Below are positions 1 to 13,728 of a stretch of DNA of 64,000 nt, in pieces. Source of the stretch: Sanghuangporus weigelae. Its lineage: Eukaryota; Basidiomycota; Agaricomycetes; Hymenochaetales; Hymenochaetaceae. The position numbers and the translations under genes are program-made. Location of the stretch: assembly GCA_033182465.1 (NCBI GenBank), contig CP137324.1, positions 930,001-994,000 of the forward strand, written 5' to 3'. Position 1 is the stretch's first letter, and every line of letters starts with the position of its first letter. The notes under the pieces were generated by a model. It did no database searches and was not told the origin of the DNA. It saw only the letters and a program-made list of their open reading frames with translations.

Positions 1-351
1 AGGAGCCCCGGCTGAACCTGGAATTTCGGGTTTTTATTTCTACGTTCAAATGAATTTACTTAACCTTACCCTGTCTTGAACGACGGAAAGTTTCGCCTAG
101 TGGAGCTCCGTCGACGCCTGCGGGTCATTTCAAGGACTCTGAATAGATGGCAATCAATGTGGACTTACCATCTCTCACTTTGAACGTCTCTCCGAGCGGT
201 GCTCCGTCAACCACTGTCGATAGATTTAGTCCTCGCAGGGAGATGTAACACCGTTGAGGCACTTACCACTATGTCCCGGCTTCTCAATAGGCTTAGGAAC
301 AGCAAGGATGGACGAGAAGCAAGCGAAGAACACGAGATGAAGGACAAGCAT
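1..351 (-). CDS. Secreted mini-exon repeat protein (partial, runs off left edge)
   Basis: Not a family I recognise. On the minus strand an ATG at 351 opens a 28-residue first exon (267-351) with a hydrophobic signal peptide (about residues 1-17, likely cut after ILA). Two very short exons follow, 169-213 (45 nt) and 70-117 (48 nt), and the first 17 nt of a further exon (1-17). The introns (214-266, 168-118, 69-18) are 51-53 nt with GTAAGT/GTAAGG donors and CAG acceptors, all in phase 1, so exons can be added or lost without a frame shift. Each short exon encodes one repeat with the shared core DGAPLGETF followed by a basic tail (KVRD, then RRSRQ). The next begins GSAGAP, so the series continues outside the window. 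The pattern suggests a secreted repeat precursor, possibly proteolytically processed, but no canonical KR site is visible and that function is inference. Confidence 0.72.
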
Positions 352-1950
352 ATTGATGGAATGGTGTGGGGAGATTTAGGAGACTACTCTCAAGCAACGT
401 CTTCTATTTATCCTCTGAGGACTTATTGGTGATTCTTCGACTTCTTTTCCACGGTGCTTCATGGTCCTTTACATCCGGCCTTCATGCGAACTCTCATGAC
501 ACCGCCTCAGCATTCAGATTTAGCTTACACGCAGAAGGAGTGCATGATGTCGTGGGACGTACGATGGGTATTACCAAATGCATTGAACAATTCGAAGCTC
601 ACCAGCGGAAGTAAAGACGCGGACCCAGGAGAAGAAGCATGGCGGACTTCACAACAATTAAAACTCTCCGAGCCAGTCACGTAACAACAGCTTCCTGTTC
701 CGCCGTGCCGACGAAGACAATCTCCGATGTATGCTAGATGCTCGCTGTATAGCTTACCGGTCAGGGTGACAGCCGCTGAGTGTACCTCGCTATCGTCGGA
801 ACTCGGTTGTTTACTTGTGCAGTGCATGAGAACGGCTGTACATCCATGTCTTTCTGACTTGGGCATCCGATGTCTACGCATTTCCCATCCTAGTCGGACT
901 GATTATACTTACTCTTGAAGAATACTTCTCTGGAACTGCGATCCCTTAGTGTCCTCGTGGATCTTCGGTTCTTTTCCAGCCGTGTACTTTATCGGGGTTA
1001 CTGAGGAGTTTGCCGGCCTGTGAGTACGCAATAATAGCCTTCTTTCTCTCCGCGTTGAGAGTCGTCACTAGATGAGCGAGCTCTGATATTGAGCTCTACT
1101 TAATGCTTTTTCAGTATCAGTCGAGAGCACGCTAGTCCTCGGAGCTTTTCGCTGTTAATGCGCGCAAGATATAGAGTTATGCACACAAAACACCGAGTAG
1201 AGGTATATCACCCTGGCTGCTAGAAGCGCTCCGCATGAATAAAAGTTCCCCTTCTACAAAGGGGTAGTTTCCCATATAGCATTAGTGCTCTTCGCCCGGA
1301 TAATGGGGTACTCATCATTTCAAGCAAACCATCCAATTCAAATCGTTGATGCGTAATGAAGTGGGTACATACAACTTTGAATTCTATTCTTAGCTCTAGC
1401 TCCCATACGAAGTTGACGTAGCATCAACAGAATGACTTATTGTGCCCGACCAGAAGAGTGGGAGACAGCGATGGCTGTGGGCTCTGAAATTTCCTCGGGC
1501 CAGTTGCGATCTTCATGGATGGATATCTGTCCTCAGCAAGCTAGGATACGGCCCGAAGAAGCTCGCGGCGCGGATAGTCATGTTCCCATGGTCGGTCACG
1601 GTAAGTCTAGTTCCAGTGATCTGCCATTATAGCTCCGATTCAATTAAGATTTTTGGCGGCCAATAGTAGATTCGTGATGGAAAGTTAAAAACCATCACTA
1701 AGCCATCTCTTTATTCATTTACTTCGATCGAATGTCTAGACTTACGATCCATCTGACGGACTCGGTCGGACCATCGTATCGTCAAGACATGACTGGACTG
1801 CGGTACGGATCCAGATGACGATGATAACAGTTTTACGTCTTTACTCATCTTTATAAATCGTTAACGCAGATACAGAGTCACCACTATCTCTTTCAACTCT
1901 TTCACCCTCGCAAACAGGTGGCTGCTTGCATCAAAAGCTGTTGAAAAGCA
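352..1950. other. Intergenic region, no supported gene
   Basis: About 1.6 kb separates the secreted repeat protein (leftward) from the MFS transporter (rightward). Only short open frames without conserved content or convincing splice partners are present. It presumably holds both promoters. I see no tRNA, no clear repeat and no transposase. Confidence 0.5.
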
Positions 1951-4002
1951 ATGTCCACATCTACCACTCAAAACGCACCTACCGTCGCTATCGATCGCTC
2001 GACAGAGCCGGCAGTAACAGACGATGCCTCTGTTAAGGAGGTCGGACTAAATGCCGCGAATCCATCACTGCAAAATTTTCCATCTGTTGGCTTGCATACC
2101 CAGCTAGAACAACTCCAGATGATTGATCAAGAGACTCCTGTCTCGCTGCGGACTCAAAGGCTGCGACAGATAGCCTGTTATTTGTGTATGTACATATCCG
2201 GATATAAGTGAGTTGTAAATTTCCGCTGACTGTGCAGAACTGTAGCGCTGACTATTGCAACACTTCTCCTAGCTGTGGAGTTACCGGAACTCTTCTTCCG
2301 TCGATAGAAAAGATCTACCACCTCAGTTATTCGTCTGTCGCTCTTCTGTTCGTCGCATTTTGCATCGGATATTTCTTGTCCGCTTTTGGCTCCGGGAAGG
2401 TTATTGAAAGGTATCCACAAGCTCCAGACTCTTCGATCATAAGGTTTATCATTCACAGATGGGGTTTCGGAATGACTTTCATCGGAGCCGGAATATCAAT
2501 GATGATCGGGGTCTGTATATCCAACTATGCATCCTGTTTGATGTGCTTATTCGAGTCACCTAGATTATCATCAACTGTTCGCAGCTCGTTTCATTCGCCT
2601 TGATGTGCTTTGCTTTTGTTGCTGTCGGAATGGGATTCGCAACACAGGTTTGCCGTTTACTTTCGCACATGCCCGATTTTAATGAACTTCTCTTTCTGCA
2701 GCTGGGTCTGGCCAACGCATATTTCGCTGCTCTTCCACATCCGATGGTTCGTATGGGTCTTTTGCATGGACTCTATGGTTCGGATCTTTCACGAGTTGAT
2801 CTATTGAATGAGTTATAATTCTATTCTCAGGTTTTGGTGCTTTCACGAGCCCTCTGGTCGCATCCACCTTCATTTCTCATCAAATAAAGGTTCGTTCTCG
2901 TCAATTATACTCACCACTACATCAGAGTTTGATTATATGCTCATTATAAACAGATAAACTTGTTTTATTTGACGTCTCTCGGTTTGATTGTTCCATCCAT
3001 AATAATATCGTACTTTGCATTTGTACACGGTTCCGCACGGTACGACAGACTCCCGAGAGAACCGGTCGTTATTGTGACTCAGGATATGGAAGTGGCGACT
3101 GTTACGCTGAAGGAGGTCGTGAGTAGATATGATGTCTGGATTCTGGCACTTTTCTTGCTTTTCTACGTCGGGTAAGTGTGAGTTCTCGTCCAAGGATCAT
3201 TATTAATTCTTTCTTCTTCACTTTGAAGGGCTGAAGAGTCTATGTAAGTCACCATTGTACCAGTATTCATATTGTACTTTCACCTCGGAATTCTAGCGGT
3301 GGCTGGATCGTTTCTTACATGGAGGTCGTACGACACGGAAGTGCCGGAGGAGCTGCCTGGGTTGCTTCCGGCTTCTATCTCGGTCAGATTCTTTGCGGCT
3401 TTCGAAAATATTAACACATCGATATACTATTTGCATTATCTTAGGCATCGCTGTGGGCAGGGTGTGCTTGCCTTTCTTCAATCTCCTTATTGGAGAACGC
3501 CGAGTTGTCCTGTTATATATCATCCTCGCCGGAGGGCTCCAGGCCATTTCATGGGCAGTTAAGAGCTTCGGAGCGGTATGTACATTGCGTCCCTTCCGTT
3601 TTCTTCACACACTCAACAAATTTATATATTTCGTGTTTGAAGACCGCAGTGGCGACCGCACTCGTCGGCTTCGTCATCTCGACATTCTACACCGCTGCCA
3701 TCCACATGGCTTCGAAGCTTCTTCCAAGAAGGATGCATACATCCGCTATGACGATGATCTCTGGCATCGGCCAGAGCGGAAGCGCGATCTTCCCTTTCAT
3801 TATAGGTGAGCGGGCATCAAGAAATTAATTTACTCCGCGGCTTCTTACCGTTGTAACTGCAATTCTGATAACCGATGTTGCGATAGGTGTGATAAGCAAT
3901 AATAAAGGCATCTGGACGGTGCAGCCTTCTATCGTCGCATTGCTTGCGGGCCAGTTCATTTGCTGGTCTCTTGTCCCGAGAGTCGGCAGACGTGCCGAAT
4001 AA
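1951..4002 (+). CDS. Major facilitator superfamily transporter (fucose permease/BSC6-like)
   Basis: A multi-exon membrane transporter, probably in the plasma membrane; the substrate is unknown. It starts MSTSTTQNAP with a cytosolic N-terminus of about 70 residues, then the first membrane segment CYLCMYISGYN, a 65-nt intron (donor GTGAGT, acceptor CTCCTAG), and GVTGTLLPSIEKIYHLSY, typical of the first loop of fungal fucose-permease-like MFS proteins. Later exons give LLFVAFCIGYFLSAF, ALMCFAFVAVGMGFATQ, LGLANAYFAALP and a loop with a charged linker (SARYDRLPREP). The C-terminal half carries GGWIVSYMEVVRHGSAGGA, GRVCLPFFNLLIGERR, HMASKLLPRRMHTSAM and GIGQSGSAIFPFIIG. It ends VGRRAE with TAA at 4000-4002. 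About ten small exons splice cleanly without a stop, so the gene appears intact. Confidence is high for the family and low for the substrate. Confidence 0.88.
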
Positions 4003-4938
4003 AGCCAGCGTCCGCGGACATCGCTGAGTTCGACTCATGATCATGATCATCCACGCAAACTTGGCAAGTTCACACCCACGATATTCGAGGCTTTAAATAG
4101 ATGTCATGCATGAATATGCTGTACAATAGAGCTCGGTGTACATACTTATAGACGTTCCAGTTATCAAAACTATTTTATTCTTACAGATTTGTCCAGCCAT
4201 TGGGAGGCTGCAAGTGAGAATGACGGCTATTCCATTCTCATAAGCCTCTACAACAATAAGGGCGATATTCGAAAATCGAATTCGAAAATGTTTATAATAG
4301 CAACATGCTACGAGAACGCGGGAACCATTTTTACATTATCCTATTTCGCCGAGACCCTGGGAGATATAGAAATATAGCGTTCAGAGAGGCTCTTACTTAC
4401 TAATAGCGCCTTTCTCATTCCTTTGTAGCTCAATTAGTTAAAGAGCTATTTAATCCTACCAATCCTTGGGCGCCTGTTTGAAGACGCCTACTCGACTGTG
4501 AAAGCCCTCTTTACAATCTAAATTTGAGTAAGCTCTTTACGGCTGGTTGGGTGCCTTTCGTACGCGACATCCGGGGCTCCGTCGGTGCCCCCGTGCCTCC
4601 AAATAACGATTGACTTTCGTAAATATAAATCCACTGCCATGTACCGCGTTGCGAGATTTTAAGGTCGTGTGGTGTCCCCCGTGAACAGGTAAAGAGTATT
4701 CGCTGTTAAAAAACTTGTGAACAAGGTTACTTGGTACAAGGCCGTTGATCACAGATATCGACAATGAAGAGATGGATCAGGCCTGGTGTAGACGGCCAAC
4801 CCATCTCAAAGTTAGGAGTCAAAAGGAAGCTTTTGCGCCGTTCGCATTCCCAGACTTAAGTGTTCACGAAACCCCGCCAGGAACGCACAGAAAACAAAGA
4901 GGAATAACATTATAGCAATCGTAGATAGAGGAACAAAT
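4003..4938. other. Intergenic region between convergent genes
   Basis: About 0.9 kb holds the 3' flanks of the MFS gene and of the leftward Rpt2 gene. It contains short palindromic TGATCATGATCA-type sequence near 4040 and an isolated tRNA A-box-like stretch at 4426-4446 without a matching B box. No coding potential is supported. Confidence 0.5.
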
Positions 4939-6635
<1,697 letters not shown>

Positions 6636-6931
6636 GATTGATTATAATATGTATCCCGTAACGATTCGGTTGTTTATGGGTGAATATGGGTGAAGGGGCG
6701 CAAAGTGAGCGCAAGTTTGAAGAGTCGGAGTGAAGGTCAGGAGCTGACGCAAGCGCAAATCGCGACGCGTAACCTCAGAAATTGAAACACGTGACCTGGC
6801 GTGTTTTCCACTGGCACGCGAAGGATATAGGACATTATTTTGTGTAGGCTTTCGGCGGAAGACAGATTGTATCAACGACTTTAATACAGTTCCGGGGTAC
6901 ATAGTACACAGGAGAAAAGAAACATATGAAA

Positions 6932-8275
6932 CTAGTTCTTTGAGGACATTTTCCTCATGAACGACCTCATCCTTTCCTGGGCCCTCCTTCTTCTCTCAAT
7001 ATCATTCACAACGCTCGCATTGGACTTCTGCAAGCTCAGACTATCACGAGGTGCAACAGTATACGTCCTGAGGTCGGCGTTCGGAATCTGGACAGCATTC
7101 CTTTTGACACGGCGTGCGTCTTCCTCGCGCATCTTGGCGAGGATGGTGTTTAGACGAGCAGGCTGTGAAGCGTTTCGCGGGCCTGCATCTTCGGCGGAAG
7201 GTGCCACAGGAATGAGGCGGTCACGGTATGAGGAGCTGCGCTTAATGATTGGTCGGGACCATGCGGCGACCAGGTCGTTCGCCATCCTTGCGATGGGTGT
7301 CGTCACCCGCTTGCATTTCGTATAGAACAGCACGATTCGGCCCAATCCAGACTCCTTAAGCGAGTTAGTGTCGATGTACATCTTCGTGAGTTGCTCGAAT
7401 AAGAACATCTGAATGTTGAGCGCCGGGAGAGAGCGGTCCGGAAGTGGCTCGAGCCAACGACGAACGCCTTCAAGCAAGTTATTGTCCATAATTGACTGCG
7501 CAAGGGAAGACCTGTCCAAATAAAACTCGCATTAGCATGGAAGGGGTTAGCGAAATCGCAAAGGCTTACTTTTGCAAGACCTCCTTGACGCGAGGAAGGA
7601 GCTTTAGCTTCGAAATGGCAGGTTGCTTTTCTCGGTTCGCATCATCGTCCTCTGCCGCAGCTTTGAGCATCTCTTCCCGAAGCTGTGAGACTTCCTCATC
7701 TGCAAAACGTTCGATTATTTCTTCATCCTGGTCCTTCCTACGCTTTTTCGGCCGATTCGTCTTTTTGGTCTTGACGATGGCATCTATTTTTCTCTCCAGT
7801 GCCCTCTTCTTTTCTATCAAAGAGAGTGTTAGTCTCGGACAACGACTAAGTGCGAGGAATGCTGGGAAGCTCACTCTGCTCTTCAGTAAGATCTTCTTCA
7901 GGCTCTGGCACGACAACACGTTGCCTCCTCTTCCTTTTCTTCACCACTACTGGCCGACCCTCCTCATCCGCATGTCTCCTCACTTTCTTTTTCTTCGGTG
8001 CCTTTTCCTGCACGTAATCATCAGCAGAGTCGCTAGCCGACCCATACTCGGATCGAGGAGGTGGAGGCGAAGCACGATGCCTCTCAAGGCGCTCCTCATG
8101 AAGATCTGTTGCTCATTTCAGTTGTGTCGCTCTTGTTAGAGCCAAAGGACACTTACCCTCCTCTGCGGATGATAGCTCCGAGTCGGAGCCACCGAAGATA
8201 TCTCTTTCAAGAAGCTATGCAGAAACATCAAACACTATTCTATAGCACTTATAGCTAAATACTTACATTCGACAT
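6932..8275 (-). CDS. IWS1: Transcription elongation factor Iws1/Spn1
   Basis: A nuclear factor that binds Spt6 and RNA polymerase II during elongation and mRNA export. The ATG is at 8273-8275; the first exon encodes only MSN before a GTAAGT intron, then LLERDIFGGSDSELSSAEE and DLHEERLERHRASPPPP. The N-terminal third is acidic and basic low complexity (KAPKKKKVRRHADEEG, KKRKRRQRVVVPEPEED), usual for this family. The conserved TFIIS-N-like (LW) domain follows: FADEEVSQLREEMLKAAAEDD, SSLAQSIMDNNLLEGVRRWL, EPLPDRSLPALNIQ, FYTKCKRVTTPIARMANDLV, AAWSRPIIKRSSSYRD. It ends RSFMRKMSSKN. There are about 370 residues in five or so exons. It lies tandem to and upstream of Rpt2 on the same strand, 296 bp apart. 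Confidence 0.93.
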
Positions 8276-9402
8276 CGTTGCTGCTGTTGAGGACGGTAGA
8301 CGCGCTGACTGATATGAGCTTACATGAGCACGTAAATTACATAAGCGTTGATCAAAGCAGCACACACACAATTGCGTTGACACCGCACTGCTTCTACTGC
8401 TTATTGAAATTCAGGCTAATTCAGCTTTCAATTATTCCGTTGTGCGGTTGCGTCCAATGAATGTCCGTTTTTGAAAGAGTGGCACGCTCATGTTCGCGTT
8501 CGGCTGGTCGGCAATAGAGTGGGCGCCGCAAAGCACGTTTTTGACGACAAATGATCTGAAACGATCGATTCCCACCTAACCATCAGAGACCGTGCATGTT
8601 CAGTGCTCACTTTTACTGAGTAGGATCTATGCTCTTTGAATATCTCTGGTAGAAGCTGAAATTAGCCAGGGCTATCGATGCGTTTCCGATCTTCGCTGTC
8701 GATTTGACGGCACGGGTGCCTTGAAGGGCACCGGGTCAAGGAGCGGCGCTCGATGACATTCCGCGAAGAGTTTAGGTCGCACGTTCATGCCGCATTGCAT
8801 CAATCCATGTCGCCGCAGAGATGAATAATCACTTGTAATTGTTATGGAGCTGGAATCGCTGTTGTAGAGAGAGAAAGGTGACTGAGAATCCACAGCAACG
8901 AAATATGTGAAATTGTTGAAATTGTGAGGGAGATTAGCTACAATCGGCGTTGCGGCCTGGGCAGGGACCGGCGCGAGTGTGAATACGTAAGAGTGGATAT
9001 AACCTAATCGAGAATTGGGATGATGCAATGACTTGCGGGGCTTCGCGATCGGAGGGGTTGAGCTTCTTTGATTCGATAACTGTAACCTAATTTCTCCGCA
9101 AATTCATCTGTCCTCGTCGTGCACTCGTATTTTCAGTCGAGGATAAGTGGTAACGCTGGTCGACCTTTGCTGTAGGAGTGTAGAGTACCGCGAAAATAAT
9201 GTTTGTTTTTTTTGGCGAGTACGATGATTGAGGCGTGTTCCGTCATCATCGCTTCCCTCATTTAGCCGAATTTTGCCGAACTCTGCTTGCCAAGCGCCAT
9301 TCGTAAATAGTTCCTTTTTCGTTCCAGTTTCCTCTCTGCTTTCATCCCGTCCTCTTCCTCTCCCTCGGCCTCCGCCATAACCGCCTTCCTTCGTTCTCGC
9401 CC
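8276..9402. other. Divergent intergenic region (Iws1 / F-box-like)
   Basis: About 1.1 kb lies between the Iws1 start and the next rightward gene. A 118-codon open frame on the minus strand (8672-9028) has no ATG at its start, no recognisable domain and no clear splice partners, so I do not call it a gene. The stretch just before 9403 is pyrimidine-rich, consistent with a fungal core promoter. Confidence 0.45.
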
Positions 9403-11429
9403 ATGTCCGTCGCCGTCCAGGCGATGGTCGGCGCAGCCCCGGTCCCCACGATTTCCAATCGCGGCTCCCCTTCGGCCGTCGAACGGAGTCAGCTTGGTGA
9501 CATCTCTTCAAAGCCGTCCTTTTCTCGCCGACCCTTACCTCCAGTTCCCGGCGTTACTCGCAACTCGAGCGTCATGTCCTCGTCGCCACTGTCGCGCCCA
9601 GTCCGTGCGAGCTTCATCTCGAGCGCTCGCTCCACGGGTTTAGCCACAATATGCTCAAACATGCGTATTCTGTCGTGTTTATTGAGGTTTCTGACTTGGT
9701 CGGACTTTCACTCACTCAGTGGCACATCTCGTGGCATTCGCCGTTTGTTCCTTGATGCAAACGTCAAAGAGACGGTTTTTGTGCTATTCATCCCTGGTTA
9801 CCGCATAGCCTTGAAGGAGAGAGACAGAAGGCTGTGGGAGGACAACATTAGAATGACCTACGCGGACCTCGGGCTTCTCAGTGAGTGCCGCTCACGGTCT
9901 TCTCGTCAGAAGTGAAGTCTGAAAGCTTGTTCCCTAGTTGCCGCGCTGGATTTGCCCTTGCATCGGTATCCTATGCACGCACTATCGGTGCTGTCTAGTG
10001 ATCTGCCTACTTGGGAGCAGATACACACCACTAAACTTTTCCGGTCGTATTCTCAAGGTCATTCTCGTGCTGTTTTGCTATTACAAAACTTAGTATACAG
10101 CAGTACTCGCCCGGTTCCTTCTGACCTTGATGCTCCCTTGTTAAGACCGAGCGGGTCCCCATCACAAACAGGACTACGCGAATTGACCTTCCCTGCTCCT
10201 CTCGCATACGCCGATCTGGACATGACAAATGGCAGCAGTAGTTCCGGTAAGAGCAGACCGCCTTCAGACAGCGGAGATACTGCGGCCCGTTCCTCTTCCT
10301 CCGGCTCGAAGGTGGTCGTTCCAAAGTCTCGTAAACGGCATAGCAAAAAATGGGGTCCAGAAAATGGAAGCCTCGAATCAGACTTACGGAAATCCAAACG
10401 TGACCGCAGCACCTCTCGGATTTCCATCTTTGGAGGACAACGTCCACCACCACCGTTGCCACAGCCTTCAATCGAGCCCGAGGCGCTGCGGTACTATTCT
10501 GGGAGCTGGCGACGCTCGTACTACGTCCCGCCACCAAGCGATGATGGTGTATTGAAGCCACCTAAGCGCAGATTTGTAACATCACGCTATTCGAGCAACT
10601 CATCGCTTGGAAGTTCGCCATCTCCGAGTTCCAGTAGACTCGCTACAACTCCAAACAACGCCTCGTCGCCACATGACCTTTATTCTGCTACGACCAGAAG
10701 TCGGGCGCCGATTTTACGTGTATTTGTTCCCTGTGCCGAGTTGACCGATGAAGTCATAACGGCATGCGAAGACCAACTCATTGATGACGGCCTCTGGGAA
10801 CACATGTCCGTTGGCGACGTTGTATGCAACTTTGGTTACGTCCCACTTGCCGAGGAATCGGAAGAAAATGGGCAAGAAAAAGATCATAGGCGATGGCTCG
10901 TTTTTACCGGCGAGCAGCTGGAAATATACCATCCGACGCAGCCCCCTCCTATTACGGGCGCACTCAGTCTTCCTTCTCCTTTCTACTACACGCATATACT
11001 GCCTCCTTTCGCGAATCCACGATTACGCCTTATTCTCCCACCATTTCGTGCTCATTACTCACTTGGACCGTTGACTACGAGGGTCGCTTCGCCCCAGACT
11101 CCTGGAGGATATGCACGTGTGAAGACTTTTGCATGGCTTGCGAGCTTCGACGTGTACCCTTCCCCTGGCTCGCTAGTAAGCTCAGGATGGGCTGGTGAAT
11201 GGGTTCTCCAGGGCGAAGGCACACCGGAAGGCAAGATTGCTTTGCAAGACGCACTCCGCGGCGGTCAGGAGACCGAGCACGAGTACGAGATCATGCTTGA
11301 GAACTGCGGCGCAGGGAAACTTTGGCTTAGGTCGGTCCCGAAGCTGATATTCTTTTACTCTTGGCGTGTTGCCTTGCTAACAATAGCTATTTTCTTCCCA
11401 GGATGATTGCTTCTGCCCCCCGAGTGTGA
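9403..11429 (+). CDS. F-box-like protein with long disordered middle (basidiomycete conserved type)
   Basis: A protein of about 636 residues in three exons. The first (from ATG 9403) has a Ser/Pro-rich start, then RILSCLLRFLTWSDFHSLSG and TSRGIRRLF, which resembles an F-box (leucine-rich helix, D-x-x-S/L, TSR). Splicing at 9880 (GTGAGT to TAG) joins GLL to IAALDLPLHRYPMHAL. The middle is Ser/Pro-rich and disordered (SSGKSRPPSDSGDTAARSSS, PKSRKRHSKKWG, SSSPSPSSSRLATTP). The C-terminal part has an ordered-looking domain: RAPILRVFVPCAELTDEVI, CEDQLIDDGLWEHMSVGDVV, CNFGYVPL, RRWLVFTGEQLEIYHP. A final intron (about 11330-11400) joins LWLR to MIASAPRV and the stop. If it is a real F-box protein it would recruit substrates to an SCF ubiquitin ligase; this is inference. 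Confidence 0.78.
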
Positions 11430-12142
11430 GATGATCGGATTATTCTAACCTTCGGACTTTCTCAGTGGACTGAACATTTCTTATTTTGTTCATCCCTCTT
11501 CTGACCATACTGAATACTTTCATCAAAGTTTTGTTCACATTTCACAGGTTAATTCCTTGTCTATCCTCTAACACATCTCCATCCACATTCGCATATTGTC
11601 TTGCACTTATGCTATTTCTCACCTCATCCACCTTTCAGGCGTCTGTCAGCATAACTCACTTTCATCTGACTGTATCTCGCATCTATTCATTTTCCCCCTT
11701 CATCGTTCCTCAGCGCATTAGCTCGTGTCTGCTCTGCAATCATTCATTCGTTCAGAAACAACACATCAACGCATACAAAAACACTATTTTCTGTCTCCCC
11801 CATTCAAGGCCTTTTCACCTTCATTTGTGCTGTGGACATTTTTCCTCCTAACCTAGGCTGAGGACATTCTTACATATTACTTCTACAGTATACATTTGTT
11901 TAGTAGTTGTACAGAGCCGTTTTTGATTGTTGTACGCAACTCTGTACGGGTACTTTATTGGTAAAGTACTTAAAAATCAAAACGAATTGGCCGATGAGCC
12001 TGATACCGTATTTGGTAATTGCCGATCATTCAATGATGATCGGCTGGAAAGATTTTCAATTTCCGTGCGCAAGTCTGTATTCAAGTTTCCTTGAATCCTT
12101 CTGAACTCTTTCAGACCGTCTCGTCCGCAGTTCTCTTCATCG
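11430..12142. other. 3' flank and promoter, no gene seen
   Basis: About 0.7 kb of pyrimidine-rich DNA follows the F-box-like gene and leads into the next gene on the same strand. No conserved frame, repeat or RNA gene is visible. Confidence 0.5.
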
Positions 12143-13728
12143 ATGCCAGCACTCGTCAAGACTCTATCCAAGAAGAAGGAGAGCTCAAAGGGCAGCGTCT
12201 CGGGTCTTGGGAAGACTTCGGCGTCGGTGACGCCCGCGAAACGGAAAAAACATGCGTTGGATTCTAACGATGAGGACGACGCAGGGGCAGAAGAGGAGAT
12301 GCAGAAGAAGGTCAAAACTTTCAGGGGGAAGGAAAAGGAGAAGTCTCTGGGAAAGTCTCAGGAAAAGGTAAAGGCTGCGGACATCGGGGTGAAGCCTAAG
12401 CCAAAAGAAAAGGCGCTTGTGACGGCTAGGAAGGCAGAAGCGAAGGAAAAGGACAAAGGGAGGAAGTCAGATGGAAAGGAGAAAGAAGCGAAGAAGAAGG
12501 CGACGGGCAAGAAAGGCGTAACAATGGGAACGTTGAAGAAAAGCCCTGCAACCGAGAGCAAGACGAAGCGCACGAAAGCACCGACTCCTTCGCCGGAATC
12601 TTCAGATGCAGAAGCTGACTCGGGCGAAAGCGATGAAGAGGAGGATGAAGACGAAAGCGCGGTTGAAAGCGGGGTCGAATCCTCAGATGACGACAAGAGC
12701 GAGGGGAAGCAAAAAGAAGCTGGCGCTAGCTCAGACAAGGATGAAGAAGTGTCTGGGGAGGAGGAGGAAGATGCCAATCAAGATGAACAAATGCACTTGC
12801 GCGGATTCTCATCCAACGAATCCGACTCCTCAGACGAAGAGGATGAAGATGATGCCCTCAACAAGGCTCAGCCGATTGATGTTGGGAAGTTACCCACTGT
12901 AGCGAAAGACGATGCGACGGTGAAGAGAAAACTTGACAAAGCGAAGAGGCAGGCGGTAAGTTGATGCGTTTCTCGCTCGCCTTCGTATTTTAGGTTTCTG
13001 TTCCTTTCATCCATTGCTGATCTGATCTTCTTTTTCTTCTGATTTTTTATAGTCAGAGGAAAGAGGGGTCATATACCTCGGCCGTATACCGCACGGCTTC
13101 TACGAAGACCAAATGAGGGCGTACTTCTCTCAATTCGGGGATGTCACTCGATTACGACTTTCGCGGAATAAAAAGGTCCGCTGCTTTCTCCCCCTCATAA
13201 CAGTCCTTTCAAACTCAACCTCTCATATATGTATATGGAACGAACACGTTAGACCGGCCGATCAAAGCACTACGCCTTCATCGAGTTCAAATCCGCCGCA
13301 GTCGCTCAAATCGTCGCAGAAACGATGGACAACTATCTCTTGATGGGACATCTTCTTCAATGCAAGCTCGTGCCCAAGGAAGAGGTGCACCCCGAACTAT
13401 GGGTTGGGTCGAATCGAAGGTTCAGAAAGGTGCCGATGGCGAGACTTGAGAGACTCCAGCAGAATAAAGTTAGTGTTCTGTTCTTTCCTTCCACTTGCAC
13501 GCAAATTATATATTGAATATGATGTTTGATAGACAAGGACCGATGAGCAGCAGAAGAAAATCGAGAGACGCCTATTGAAGCGTCAGGAACAGAAGAAGAG
13601 GAAATTAGAGGCACTCGGTATTGATTATGACATGGCGCCATTTTCTTATGTGAGTGAATAGTTTCACAGTGGTCTAAGGCGAGGTCCTGATGCACTGATA
13701 GTCAAAAAAGAACAAGAAGGATGTCTAG
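12143..13728 (+). CDS. Nop15/NIFK-like nucleolar RRM protein, 60S biogenesis
   Basis: Nop15 (human NIFK) binds pre-rRNA ITS2 during large-subunit maturation in the nucleolus. Five exons. The first (12143 to about 12955) encodes a 270-residue lysine/glutamate-rich, strongly charged extension ([33 protein letters not shown], then acidic [20 protein letters not shown]). The RRM follows: [20 protein letters not shown] (RNP2), [18 protein letters not shown], intron, [18 protein letters not shown] (RNP1), then [20 protein letters not shown], a typical Nop15 signature. The tail has a basic helix ([32 protein letters not shown]) and a tiny last exon SKKNKKDV. At about 434 residues it is roughly twice the yeast protein; the extra length is all in the charged N-terminus. 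Confidence 0.9.

Noticed and set aside
4426-4446. tRNA A-box-like sequence (TAGCTCAATTAG...)
   Set aside because: No B box (GTTCRA-type) and no foldable acceptor stem follow at the right distance.
8672-9028. 118-codon minus-strand frame
   Set aside because: It starts with TTG, has no recognisable domain, and lies in a divergent promoter region.
9104-9511. Arg/Gly-rich minus-strand frame
   Set aside because: It overlaps the promoter and first exon of the F-box-like gene in antisense; its composition is a shadow of pyrimidine-rich promoter DNA.
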